Assembly: GCA_947581635.1 (NCBI GenBank) | Contig: CANPVE010000002.1 | Location: forward strand, 186,001-250,000 | Source: an uncultured Clostridia bacterium | Lineage (GTDB): Bacteria > Bacillota > Clostridia > Oscillospirales > Acutalibacteraceae | Direction of reading: 5' to 3' | Length of the DNA stretch: 64,000 nucleotides | Shown here: positions 7,980 through 16,085 of the stretch, one piece after another | Layout of the letters: the number at the start of each line of letters is the position of its first letter | How positions within the stretch are numbered: the first letter of the stretch is position 1 | Position numbers and translations under genes: made by a program | The notes under the pieces: model-generated | What the model saw: only the letters and a program-made list of their open reading frames with translations | What the model was told of the DNA's origin: nothing | The model's database searches: none

Positions 7980-8462
7980 TTACTCTGTTTTGCTTGGGAT
8001 TAAAAGGGCGACGGCGTGCGCCGCCATGCCTTCCCCGCTGCCGGTGAAACCGAGTTTTTCTTCGGTGGTTGCCTTGACGCTGACTTGCGATATGTCTATG
8101 GAGCAGGCGTGAGCTATATTTTGACGCATGGCGTTGATATGGGGCGCGAGTTTGGGCGATTGGGCCAATACAGTTGAATCGATGTTGCAAATTTCGTATC
8201 CGTTCTCGCGGATCACGATGCAAACCTCCGAGAGCAGCAGCATACTGTCCGCGCCGAGAAAGCGGTCGTCGTTGTCGGGAAACAAATGCCCGATGTCCCC
8301 CAGAGCGGCAGCTCCGAGCAGCGCGTCGCAAATAGCATGGGCAAGCACATCGGCGTCGGAATGTCCAAGCAGCCCTTTTGAGTATTCTATTTCGACGCCG
8401 CCAAGAATCAGTTTGCGTCCTTCAACCAATCTGTGTACGTCATAACCGTGACCTATTCTCAT
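7980..8462 (-). CDS. ispF: 2-C-methyl-D-erythritol 2,4-cyclodiphosphate synthase
   Basis: 160-residue IspF of the MEP isoprenoid pathway; it forms the cyclic diphosphate from CDP-ME-2-phosphate with release of CMP. Visible signatures: [12 protein letters not shown] with the zinc ligands D and [22 protein letters not shown] (the family signature, third zinc ligand H), [10 protein letters not shown], and [22 protein letters not shown]. Length is normal for the family. ATG 8462 follows GAAAGGAAG. It stands alone on the minus strand with its own strong terminator; ispD is not adjacent, as it often is. Confidence 0.96.
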   Translation of the reverse strand: MRIGHGYDVHRLVEGRKLILGGVEIEYSKGLLGHSDADVLAHAICDALLGAAALGDIGHLFPDNDDRFLGADSMLLLSEVCIVIRENGYEICNIDSTVLAQSPKLAPHINAMRQNIAHACSIDISQVSVKATTEEKLGFTGSGEGMAAHAVALLIPSKTE

Positions 8463-8610
8463 AATATTTTCTTCCTTTCACTGTTGTCAAAATAATGGCT
8501 TATGTTAATATTACCATGATTTTACTTCAATTGCAACATTGTCAATTGACATACCTTTGATTTTAAAATAAAATATTGTTGCATTATAAATTTAAATTGA
8601 GGTGTTTCTA

Positions 8611-9153
8611 GTGAAATTAATGATTGCTTCGGATATTCACGGCTCGGCTTATTACTGCGGCACGCTGCTGGAGGCGTTTGCCGCCGAGGGCGCTGACAAA
8701 CTGTTGCTGCTCGGTGACATTCTGTACCACGGACCGAGGAACGATTTACCGCGAGATTACTCGCCGAAAAGGGTTGCGGAGATGCTAAATGGCGTGAAGG
8801 AAAAAATATTTTGTGTGCGCGGCAACTGCGATTCCGAGGTTGATCAGATGATGCTGCAATTTCCTATAATGGCCGACTATGCGGTCATTGAGGCAAAAGA
8901 CAGGATAATATACGCCAGTCACGGACATATTTATAATTCCGATAATCTGCCTCCGCTCACATCCGGAGATATTTTGCTGCATGGTCATACACACGTACCG
9001 GCTTGCAGGAATCTTGGGTTATGTATTTACATGAATCCCGGCTCGGTTTCAATTCCAAAGGAAGACAGCTGCCACAGCTATATGGTGTTCAAGGAAGGAA
9101 TTTTTGCGTGGAAAAATCTTGAAACCCGATCCGAGTATCTGCCGCGCAACTAA
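8611..9153 (+). CDS. YfcE/MJ0936-type metallophosphodiesterase
   Basis: 180-residue calcineurin-like phosphoesterase. The metal-binding motifs are complete: SDIHG, LGDILYHG, RGNCDSEVD (GNxD form of the GNHD motif), ASHGHIY and LHGHTHVP. This is the YfcE family, which hydrolyses small phosphodiester or phosphomonoester substrates with Mn; the true substrate is unknown. I start at GTG 8611, six bases after the AGGTG of TTGAGGTG; an in-frame GTG at 8602 lies inside that site. The gene is monocistronic or leads a loose plus-strand group with cwlD and radA, although the gaps (165 and 182 bases) argue against one operon. Confidence 0.88.
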   Translation: MKLMIASDIHGSAYYCGTLLEAFAAEGADKLLLLGDILYHGPRNDLPRDYSPKRVAEMLNGVKEKIFCVRGNCDSEVDQMMLQFPIMADYAVIEAKDRIIYASHGHIYNSDNLPPLTSGDILLHGHTHVPACRNLGLCIYMNPGSVSIPKEDSCHSYMVFKEGIFAWKNLETRSEYLPRN

Positions 9154-9318
9154 AAATTACTCTTTACTGTAATAATGACGCCTCGTGAATAATAAATATT
9201 TACTACCAATCTTCAATGAAGGCACGACGGAAATCTTGCAATTATGCTTGGCAACTGAAGATTAGTGTGACGAGATAAATATAAAATACAAAAACAAAAA
9301 TTCGGAGGCGCATTAAAA

Positions 9319-10062
9319 TTGATTCATTTGCGGGCTAAACATTGGTTTTTGTTCTTCGCCGCTGTGCTGTTTGTGCTGGCGCTGCTCTTTACAGGCAGCC
9401 TCTACAATTCATCTGATGTAAGCATTACATCGGCCGAGCAGGACAACAGCAATATTATAATAATAGATCCGGGACACGGTGGCTTTGACGGCGGCGCTAT
9501 CGGAATAAACGGAACCATTGAGAAGGATATAAATCTGTCGATATCTCTTAAACTGCGCGATATGCTTGAACAGGCGGGATTCAGCATAGTGATGACGCGT
9601 GAGACCGACACCGCAACCAACGATGTCGACAGCACTACTACGCGCAATAAAAAGGTGAGCGATATGCGCAACCGCCTCAATCTCACTAAGTTATATCCGG
9701 GTTCGACACTTGTGAGCATACATCAGAATAAGCTCGAAAACAGCAGCAAGGTGCACGGCGCACAGATTTTTTATTCCCCGAATAAAGAGAGCAGCAAAGA
9801 ATTGGCACAGTACATTCAGACAGAATTTAATGAAAACATACAGCCCGAAAAAACGCGTGAGATTGTGAAAACCGGCAAAAACCTCTATCTGTTTTACAAT
9901 GCTCAGAATACCGCTGTGTTGTGCGAATGCGGTTTTCTCTCAAATCCGCAGGAGGAAGCTCTGCTCAACACCGATGAATATCAATATAAGGTGGCTTATT
10001 GCATATATCGCGGGATACTCGAATATAAAAACGCGTTAAACTCAGGCGTGGAGAGTGAATAG
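9319..10062 (+). CDS. cwlD: N-acetylmuramoyl-L-alanine amidase, CwlD type
   Basis: 247-residue zinc amidase (Amidase_3) with one N-terminal membrane segment or uncleaved signal (WFLFFAAVLFVLALLFTGSL). Zinc ligands and catalytic sites are seen in IIDPGHGGFDGGA, TIEKDINLSISLK, VSIHQNK and CECGFLSNPQEE. Size and domain layout match CwlD, which strips the peptide from muramic acid during spore cortex formation so that muramic delta-lactam can be made. The other sporulation genes in the window support this; no gerD or pdaA neighbour is present. TTG 9319 follows CGGAGGCG. A vegetative amidase with the same fold is the alternative. Confidence 0.8.
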   Translation: MIHLRAKHWFLFFAAVLFVLALLFTGSLYNSSDVSITSAEQDNSNIIIIDPGHGGFDGGAIGINGTIEKDINLSISLKLRDMLEQAGFSIVMTRETDTATNDVDSTTTRNKKVSDMRNRLNLTKLYPGSTLVSIHQNKLENSSKVHGAQIFYSPNKESSKELAQYIQTEFNENIQPEKTREIVKTGKNLYLFYNAQNTAVLCECGFLSNPQEEALLNTDEYQYKVAYCIYRGILEYKNALNSGVESE

Positions 10063-10075
10063 TCAGGGAAATCAA

Positions 10076-10182
10076 TTTGAAAAACTGAAGTCAAGCGAGC
10101 GGAACTGCAATGGGAGTCAAGAGGTGCTAAACACCCCCTGACCTCCATGCTTCGCTAATTATTTTAGATGCTGTTGCTTTGA
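10076..10182 (+). repeat. Dispersed intergenic repeat, copy 1 (short)
   Basis: Begins GAAAAACTGAAGTCAAGCGA and ends near GATGCTGTTGC. Copies 2 (21836-22062) and 3 (50746-51000) share these two ends. Inside is an imperfect hairpin (GGGAGTCAAGAGGTG against CACCCCCTGACCTCC, 10112-10146). The repeat runs into the probable radA promoter. Confidence 0.55.
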
Positions 10183-10202
10183 CGTAAAAAATATGTTATA
10201 CT
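10174..10202 (+). promoter_or_regulatory. Probable radA promoter
   Basis: TTGCTT at 10174-10179 and TATACT at 10197-10202, 17-base spacer, with TGT directly before the -10 box (extended -10 form). Confidence 0.4.
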
Positions 10203-10244
10203 CTTTTCAAATGGAACGTCAAAAATGAAAGGTAGTATAAATTA

Positions 10245-11645
10245 ATGGCAAAAACCAAAACCGTGTATGTTTGCAGTCAATGCGGTTATGAATCAAGCAA
10301 ATGGTATGGCAAGTGTCCCTCATGCGGTGATTGGAACACATTGGAAGAGCAGGTGCGGGAAACTGCGTCCACAACGTCGACCGCTTCGGGCATAAGGCGT
10401 AGCGGTGTGTCGTCGGTAACGCTGGCGGCCTCCGATTTCCCCACATCAATACGTGAGATCAGCACTAAAGACGAGCCGCGCTACCTCACAGGCATGAGTG
10501 AGCTTGACCGTGTGTTGGGCGGGGGCATAGTCAAAGGCTCGCTGACGCTGCTCGGCGGCGATCCCGGCATAGGCAAATCCACTATTCTGCTGCAAATATG
10601 CGAGTACATGGGGCGCAGCATGAAAATACTGTATGTATCGGGAGAGGAATCACGCAGGCAACTCAAGCTGAGAGCAATACGTCTCGGTGTAAACAGCGAG
10701 AATCTGTATGTTCTGGCTGAGACTGATATTGAGCGCGTGATAGAAAACATTCGCGTGATGAAGCCCGATATAGTGATGATAGATTCAATACAGACTATGG
10801 TTATGAAGGATCTCAGTTCCTCCCCCGGAAGCGTCGTGCAGGTTCGCGAGTGTACCAACGCTATAATGAGAAACATAAAAGCGCTGGAGATACCCACAAT
10901 ACTTGTTGGTCATGTCAACAAGGACGGCGCGATTGCCGGCCCTAAGGTGCTGGAGCACATTGTGGACGCGGTGCTTTATTTCGAGGGCGACAGGCATTTA
11001 TCATATAGGATACTTCGCGCGGTGAAAAACCGTTACGGTTCCACCAATGAGATCGGTGTGTTCGATATGCAGGAAAACGGACTGCGTGAAGTTGAAAATC
11101 CCTCAATGATGCTGCTGTCGGGGCGTCCTGTAAATGTATCGGGAACCTGCGTCGCCTGCACAATGGAAGGAACACGTCCGATTCTTGCCGAGGTTCAGGG
11201 GCTTGCGGCTTCGTCGGGATTCGGTAATCCGCGCCGAATGTCCACCGGCTTCGACATAAGCCGCATGAACCTTATAATTGCCGTGCTGGAGAAGCGCTCG
11301 GGGTATTTCTTTGCCAATATGGACACTTACATCAATGTGGTTGGTGGATTGAAGTTGTACGAGCCGGCGGCGGATTTGGCTGTCGCGTTGGCTCTCGTCA
11401 GCAGTCTGAAAGACGTGTGTGTTGGCGAAGATGTGATAGCGTTCGGAGAGATAGGTTTGGCGGGCGAGCTTCGGGCGGTCAATCACGCCGAGGCGCGTAT
11501 TCGCGAGGCGGCGAGGCTGGGCTTCACACGCTGCATAATGCCGTATCACAATTTGAAGTCGCTCAACGGTTCGCCTCAGAATTACGGCATAAAGCTGTGC
11601 GGCGTGAAAACGGTCAGACAAGCAGTCGAGGCGTTGAGTGATTGA
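10245..11645 (+). CDS. radA: DNA repair protein RadA/Sms
   Basis: 466-residue RadA, which acts in homologous recombination as a hexameric branch-migration helicase. N-terminal zinc finger CSQCGYESSKWYGKCPSCGDW (paired CxxC motifs), RecA-like ATPase with Walker A GGDPGIGKST and Walker B IVMIDSIQT, the RadA-specific KNRYGSTNEIGVF motif, and a C-terminal Lon protease-like domain (SGYFFANMDTYINVVGGLKL, GEIGLAGELRAV). The length is that of the family. ATG 10245 is preceded by GAAAGG at 10228-10233, at a slightly long distance. It is followed by a terminator at about 11841-11880. Confidence 0.96.
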   Translation: MAKTKTVYVCSQCGYESSKWYGKCPSCGDWNTLEEQVRETASTTSTASGIRRSGVSSVTLAASDFPTSIREISTKDEPRYLTGMSELDRVLGGGIVKGSLTLLGGDPGIGKSTILLQICEYMGRSMKILYVSGEESRRQLKLRAIRLGVNSENLYVLAETDIERVIENIRVMKPDIVMIDSIQTMVMKDLSSSPGSVVQVRECTNAIMRNIKALEIPTILVGHVNKDGAIAGPKVLEHIVDAVLYFEGDRHLSYRILRAVKNRYGSTNEIGVFDMQENGLREVENPSMMLLSGRPVNVSGTCVACTMEGTRPILAEVQGLAASSGFGNPRRMSTGFDISRMNLIIAVLEKRSGYFFANMDTYINVVGGLKLYEPAADLAVALALVSSLKDVCVGEDVIAFGEIGLAGELRAVNHAEARIREAARLGFTRCIMPYHNLKSLNGSPQNYGIKLCGVKTVRQAVEALSD

Positions 11646-12015
11646 TTTTTTCGCTTGGCGGCAGGTAAATTCCCGCTGATTTGGGCAGAAAGTGTGGGCA
11701 GCTTCCAAAATACTGCGAATCGGGCGAAGGATTTTTCCAGCGCTTCTCCCAAAGCTGACAGTACCCTCCGCACTGATAAAAACAGTTTATTTTGCACTGA
11801 ATTAAATCCATAACGCAGATACCTCATCAAAGTTAATTGTAAAAAATCTCCCAATGATAGTTTTATCGGCGGGAGTTTTTTTATTCTGTGTTCAATCAAT
11901 AAACCTTCGATGGTTAATTTTGATAGGTATTAATATTTTTACCTTTAATTTTTGTAAATTATGTGGTATAATCATGGTGCTTGGAATTAATTCTGAAAGG
12001 TGGGAATTTTAATTT
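11646..12015 (+). other. Intergenic region radA-deoC
   Basis: No gene recognised on the plus strand. On the minus strand, frames stay open across 11582-11899 without a plausible ribosome site or family. A terminator lies at 11841-11880. TGGTATAAT at 11964-11972 is an extended -10 box that could start deoC transcription. Confidence 0.4.
11841..11880 (+). terminator. Terminator downstream of radA
   Basis: AAAAAATCTCCC and GGGAGTTTTTTT flank a loop in which GATA and TATC can also pair; the T-run extends to about 11882. Confidence 0.6.
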
Positions 12016-12678
12016 ATGGATATAGAGAGTATTGTAAAGGCCACTGATCACACGCTTTTGAAGCAGGGGGCGACATCAGAACAAATCCGCGCGCTTTGTG
12101 ACGAGGGACTGCGGTACGGTACGGCATCGGTCTGCATACCGCCGAGCTATGTCGGGCAGGCGGCGCAATATTTGGGCGGGAGACTGCCTGTGTGTACGGT
12201 TATAGGTTTTCCGAACGGCTACAGCACTACGGCGGTGAAAGTGTTCGAGACCGAGGACGCAATCAAAAACGGAGCGGACGAAATTGACATGGTGATAAAC
12301 ATAGGCTGGCTCAAGGACAAGAGATATGATGATATGTTGCATGAGATAAAGGCTGTTAAGGCGGCCTGCGGTGATAAAATTCTCAAAGTGATAATTGAGA
12401 CTTGCCTGCTTACTGAAGATGAGAAGATTAAGATGTGTCAGATAGTATCGCAATCGGGGGCGGATTTTATCAAGACCTCTACCGGTTTTTCAACAGGCGG
12501 CGCGACAGTTGACGATATTCGGCTTTTTTCCCGACATATTGACTCTCATGTAAAAATAAAGGCGGCGGGTGGTATCGGCTCATTGTCGGACGCTGAGGAA
12601 CTTATGGCGGGCGGCGCTTCAAGGCTTGGAACGAGCAGGCTTAAAAATCTTGTTCAAGATATAGAGAACCAAAAATAA
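12016..12678 (+). CDS. deoC: Deoxyribose-phosphate aldolase
   Basis: 220-residue class I aldolase that splits 2-deoxyribose-5-phosphate into acetaldehyde and glyceraldehyde-3-phosphate. It has DHTLLKQGAT at the N-terminus, GADEIDMVINIGWLKD, the Schiff-base lysine in DFIKTSTGFSTGGATVDD, the second active-site lysine in VKIKAAGGI, and GGASRLGTSR. Start ATG 12016 follows GAAAGGTGGG. It is the first gene of a deoC-deoD-deoB/cdd operon (gaps of 48 and 25 bases), so deoxynucleosides can be carried fully into central metabolism. Confidence 0.96.
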   Translation: MDIESIVKATDHTLLKQGATSEQIRALCDEGLRYGTASVCIPPSYVGQAAQYLGGRLPVCTVIGFPNGYSTTAVKVFETEDAIKNGADEIDMVINIGWLKDKRYDDMLHEIKAVKAACGDKILKVIIETCLLTEDEKIKMCQIVSQSGADFIKTSTGFSTGGATVDDIRLFSRHIDSHVKIKAAGGIGSLSDAEELMAGGASRLGTSRLKNLVQDIENQK

Positions 12679-12726
12679 CACAGCGCAGCAAATGAATTTA
12701 TCAATAACAAAGGAGAATTGAAAAAT

Positions 12727-13455
12727 ATGTCAGACAAAAACTATCCCACGCCACACATCAATGCCACGCCCGATGATTTTGCCCGCACCGTGTTAATGCC
12801 GGGCGACCCGCTGAGAGCCAAGTTTATAGCGGAGACATATTTGAAGGATGCGGTGCTTGTCAACAACGTGCGCGGAATTCACGGATATACAGGTACTTAC
12901 GGCGGCACGCGGGTTTCAGTGATGGCGAGCGGCATGGGAATGCCCTCGATCGGAATTTATAGCTATGAGCTTTACAATTTCTTTGGCGTGGAAAATATAA
13001 TACGTGTCGGTACGGCGGGGGCGATAAACCCCAATGTCAAGGTGCGAGATATAGTCATTGCCATGGGAGCCTGCACAAATTCAAATTACGCGTCACAGTA
13101 CGGACTGCCCGGAACTTTCGCGCCCATAGCGGGCTATAGCCTGATGAAAACCGCGATTGACAATGCGGAGACACATGGCGCGGTTTATCACGTGGGAAAC
13201 TGCCTGTCGTCGGACACATTCTATTGTGACGATCCTACGGTGACTGAAAAATGGTCGAAGATGGGTGTGCTCTGTATCGAGATGGAGGCAGCGGCTCTCT
13301 ACATGAATGCGGCGAGGTGCGGAAAAAATGCTCTGGGGATCTTCACGGTGTCCGATCACATATTGACGGGAGAGGCAACAACGGCAGAGCAGCGGCAGTG
13401 CTCGTTTACCCAAATGATGGAAATTGCGCTGGATACCGCAGTTCAATTGAATTGA
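12727..13455 (+). CDS. deoD: Purine-nucleoside phosphorylase, DeoD type
   Basis: 242-residue hexameric-type (NP-I family) phosphorylase that releases purine base and (deoxy)ribose-1-phosphate. Signatures: TPHINATPDDFARTVLMPGDPLR, ASGMGMPSIGIYSYEL, RVGTAGAINPNVKVRDIVIA, and EMEAAALYMNAARCG. The catalytic Asp is in TVSDHILTGE. ATG 12727 lies 12 bases after AAAGGAG; an in-frame TTG at 12718 is too close to that site. It is the second gene of the nucleoside operon; its product is the substrate of the next gene. Confidence 0.95.
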   Translation: MSDKNYPTPHINATPDDFARTVLMPGDPLRAKFIAETYLKDAVLVNNVRGIHGYTGTYGGTRVSVMASGMGMPSIGIYSYELYNFFGVENIIRVGTAGAINPNVKVRDIVIAMGACTNSNYASQYGLPGTFAPIAGYSLMKTAIDNAETHGAVYHVGNCLSSDTFYCDDPTVTEKWSKMGVLCIEMEAAALYMNAARCGKNALGIFTVSDHILTGEATTAEQRQCSFTQMMEIALDTAVQLN

Positions 13456-13480
13456 TTTCGTGTGAACGGGGGGAGCTTTG

Positions 13481-15076
13481 TTGAAAAATCCTATACAAAT
13501 TAAGCGCGTATTCCTGATAGTGCTAGACAGTCTGGGCGCGGGAGAGATGCCGGATTCGGCTGAGTTCGGTGACAGGGGCGTGAACACTCTTCGCAGCCTT
13601 TCGCGCTCGAAGGAATTGTTTATACCGAATTTAAAGCGACTGGGCATCGGCAACATTGACGGGCTGGGTTTCATGGGTACGACCGAGGAACAACAGGCGG
13701 CGGTGTGCAAGCTCAGCGAGCTTTCCAATGGAAAGGATTCCACCGTGGGTCACTGGGAAATGTCGGGGATTGTATCCCGAAGTCCCTTGCCAACCTTTCC
13801 CGACGGTTTTCCAAAGGAGATTACGGACAGATTCAGCCAACTTACAGGACGCGGCGTAATTTGCAACAAGCCGTATTCCGGCACTCAGGTAATTGCCGAT
13901 TATGGCGTGGAGCATATGCGCACGGGCGATTTGATTGTATATACGTCGGCCGACAGCGTTTTTCAGGTTGCGGCACATGAGGATATTGTACCCGTGGAGC
14001 AATTGTATAAATACTGCGAAACCGCGCGAAAAATGCTGACGGGTAAATACGGCGTAGGACGTGTGATAGCGCGCCCGTTTGCAGGCGATCCGGGCAGCTT
14101 TGTCCGAACGTCACGCCGACATGACTTCTCGATAGAGCCGCCCGAAGAAACATTGCTTGATGCGTTGAAGGCGGCGGACAAAGATGTCATATCAATAGGC
14201 AAGATAAAGGATTTGTTCGCCGGGCGCGGCCTGACTCGGACATATGCCACTTCGGGCAATGCGGACGGAATGGCGCGCACAATGGAGCTTGTCGACTGTG
14301 ATTTCAACGGACTGTGCTTCGTAAATCTGGTGGATTTCGATATGCTTTACGGGCACAGGCAGGACGCGGACGGCTATGCGCATGCTCTCAGCGAATTTGA
14401 CAAATGGCTTGGGGAATTTCTGCCCAAACTGCGCGGCGACGACCTGTTGATGATAACCGCCGATCATGGATGCGACCCCGCCGACGAAAGCACCGACCAC
14501 ACGCGCGAATATGTTCCGCTTATAATGTACGGCAGGCAGATATTGCCCGTAAACCTCGGAATTCAAAGAGGTTTTACGAATATAGCAGCCACAATTGCCG
14601 ATATCTTCGACTTGAATTATAAGTATGAAGGCTTCACAATACTTGGTGAGATAAGCAATATGCGAAGACATCTTATCGGAGCTGCGCGGCGCGCGCGACA
14701 AAATTCCTACAGCCCTTATTCGGGGTTCAGAGTGGGGGCGGCTCTGCTGGCCGAGAGCGGAAAAATATACACAGGCTGCAATATGGAAAATTCCGCATTT
14801 TCACCCACAATCTGCGCCGAACGCGTGGCATTCGCAAAGGCGGTCAGCGTCGGGGAAAAGGCGTTCAGAATGATCGCGATAGTTGGCGGCAGAGGAGACG
14901 GCGATATTGAGGAAGAGTGTCCTCCATGCGGTGTGTGCAGGCAGGTCATGAGCGAGTATTGCGGAAGTGACTTCAGGATAATCCTGGCAGACGGCCCAAA
15001 GTGGCGCGGAAAATGCGGCGGTTATAAAGAATACCGCCTTTGTGAACTGCTTCCGTTGGCGTTTAATATTTGTTAG
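13481..15076 (+). CDS. deoB: Phosphopentomutase-cytidine deaminase fusion (DeoB-Cdd)
   Basis: 531-residue two-domain enzyme in one uninterrupted frame. Residues 1 to about 390 are phosphopentomutase of the alkaline phosphatase superfamily: VLDSLGAGEMPDS (metal Asp), KDSTVGHWEMSG (catalytic Thr region), LVDFDMLYGHR, TADHGCDP, DHTREYVPLI. From about residue 395 a complete cytidine deaminase follows: SPYSGFRVGAALL, GCNMENSAFSPTICAERVAF (zinc Cys and catalytic Glu in CAE) and PPCGVCRQVM (two further zinc Cys). Phosphopentomutase isomerises (deoxy)ribose-1-phosphate to the 5-phosphate for DeoC; the deaminase turns cytidine into uridine. TTG 13481 sits 5 bases after GGGGGGAG; TTG 13478 is possible. 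No stop or restart lies at the junction. Confidence 0.93.
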   Translation: MKNPIQIKRVFLIVLDSLGAGEMPDSAEFGDRGVNTLRSLSRSKELFIPNLKRLGIGNIDGLGFMGTTEEQQAAVCKLSELSNGKDSTVGHWEMSGIVSRSPLPTFPDGFPKEITDRFSQLTGRGVICNKPYSGTQVIADYGVEHMRTGDLIVYTSADSVFQVAAHEDIVPVEQLYKYCETARKMLTGKYGVGRVIARPFAGDPGSFVRTSRRHDFSIEPPEETLLDALKAADKDVISIGKIKDLFAGRGLTRTYATSGNADGMARTMELVDCDFNGLCFVNLVDFDMLYGHRQDADGYAHALSEFDKWLGEFLPKLRGDDLLMITADHGCDPADESTDHTREYVPLIMYGRQILPVNLGIQRGFTNIAATIADIFDLNYKYEGFTILGEISNMRRHLIGAARRARQNSYSPYSGFRVGAALLAESGKIYTGCNMENSAFSPTICAERVAFAKAVSVGEKAFRMIAIVGGRGDGDIEEECPPCGVCRQVMSEYCGSDFRIILADGPKWRGKCGGYKEYRLCELLPLAFNIC

Positions 15077-15086
15077 AGAAAGAAAA

Positions 15087-15122
15087 AAGCGTTGTTTGGT
15101 TCATGTGAATTAGGCGACGCTT
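15087..15122 (+). terminator. Weak terminator after deoB-cdd
   Basis: AAGCGTTG at 15087-15094 can pair with CGACGCTT at 15115-15122 (one G-U), followed by CTTT only. Support is modest. Confidence 0.35.
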
Positions 15123-15276
15123 CTTTGGTAATATTTTTATATGTTGGAATCATAATTTATCGCGGCGTCGTATAAAAAATTGCTTGGTCGGAAAAACAAG
15201 GCTATCCATCAAAACCTTTTATATTTGATGATGTTGTTATTCGGGATTGATTTATGCGATAATTTATGAAAAGGTA

Positions 15277-15306
15277 TTGAAAAAAACCATACCTGTATGG
15301 TATAAT
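15277..15306 (+). promoter_or_regulatory. sufC promoter
   Basis: TTGAAA at 15277-15282 and TATAAT at 15301-15306 with an 18-base spacer that contains a perfect palindrome. Confidence 0.65.
15286..15301 (+). promoter_or_regulatory. Palindromic operator between -35 and -10 of suf
   Basis: ACCATAC-CT-GTATGGT is a perfect 7-bp inverted repeat with a 2-base centre, placed where a bound repressor would block RNA polymerase. Rrf2-family regulators (IscR, CymR) bind short AT-rich palindromes of this kind and often control suf/cys genes. The regulator is inferred. Confidence 0.5.
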
Positions 15307-15369
15307 ATCTGTCACGCAGACGGAAATGCTTTTCGTCAAGATGATGTGTTTCACAAAGGAAAGATATTA

Positions 15370-16083
15370 ATGCTTGAAATCAAAAATTTATCTTATGTCA
15401 CACCCGAGGGAAAGAAAATACTCGACGATATAAATTTATGTGTTGACGATAAATTCGTGGCAATTACGGGACCCAACGGCAGCGGCAAGTCTACGCTTGC
15501 CAAAGTAATCGCAGGCATCATCATGCCCACTGAGGGTCGCATTATCATGGACGGTACCGATATCACCGATATGTCTATTACCGAACGTGCGCGAAGCGGT
15601 ATAACTTTCGCTTTTCAGCAGCCTGTCCGATTTAAGGGAATTACCGTACACGACATGATATCCATAGCGGCGGGGCGCGAAGTAAACTGTGAGGAAGCCT
15701 GCAAATATCTCTCGGAGGTAGGTCTGTGCGCTATGGAATATGTCAGCAGAGAGATAAATGATTCGCTTTCAGGCGGTGAACTCAAGCGGATAGAAATAGC
15801 CATGGCTTTCGCGCGTTCCACTAAACTCACGATTTTTGATGAGCCGGAGGCGGGTATAGATTTATGGAGCTTCCAAAGTCTTATCAAGGTATTCGAGCGT
15901 ATGAACAGCCAAGTGGGCGGCAATATCATGATAATATCCCATCAGGAGCGCATACTGTCGTTTGCTCAGAAGATAATCCTGCTGTCGGCGGGCAAAGTTG
16001 AGGCATACGGTACGCAGGAAGAGATAATGCCGGGTATATTTACGGATAATCGAGAGTGCAAGTGCGCGGCGGAGGTTTTGTGA
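15370..16083 (+). CDS. sufC: Fe-S cluster assembly ATPase SufC
   Basis: 237-residue ABC-type ATPase without membrane segments. Walker A GPNGSGKST, Q-loop FAFQQPVRFKG, signature SLSGGELKRIEIAMAF, Walker B LTIFDEPEAGID and the switch histidine in IISHQERIL are all in place. The acidic EPEAGID form and the adjacent SufB/D-like gene identify it as SufC rather than a transporter ATPase. ATG 15370 follows AAAGGAAAG. The next gene starts 2 bases after its stop, so the two are surely cotranscribed. With SufB it forms the cytosolic scaffold on which Fe-S clusters are built. Confidence 0.93.
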   Translation: MLEIKNLSYVTPEGKKILDDINLCVDDKFVAITGPNGSGKSTLAKVIAGIIMPTEGRIIMDGTDITDMSITERARSGITFAFQQPVRFKGITVHDMISIAAGREVNCEEACKYLSEVGLCAMEYVSREINDSLSGGELKRIEIAMAFARSTKLTIFDEPEAGIDLWSFQSLIKVFERMNSQVGGNIMIISHQERILSFAQKIILLSAGKVEAYGTQEEIMPGIFTDNRECKCAAEVL

Positions 16084-16085
16084 CA

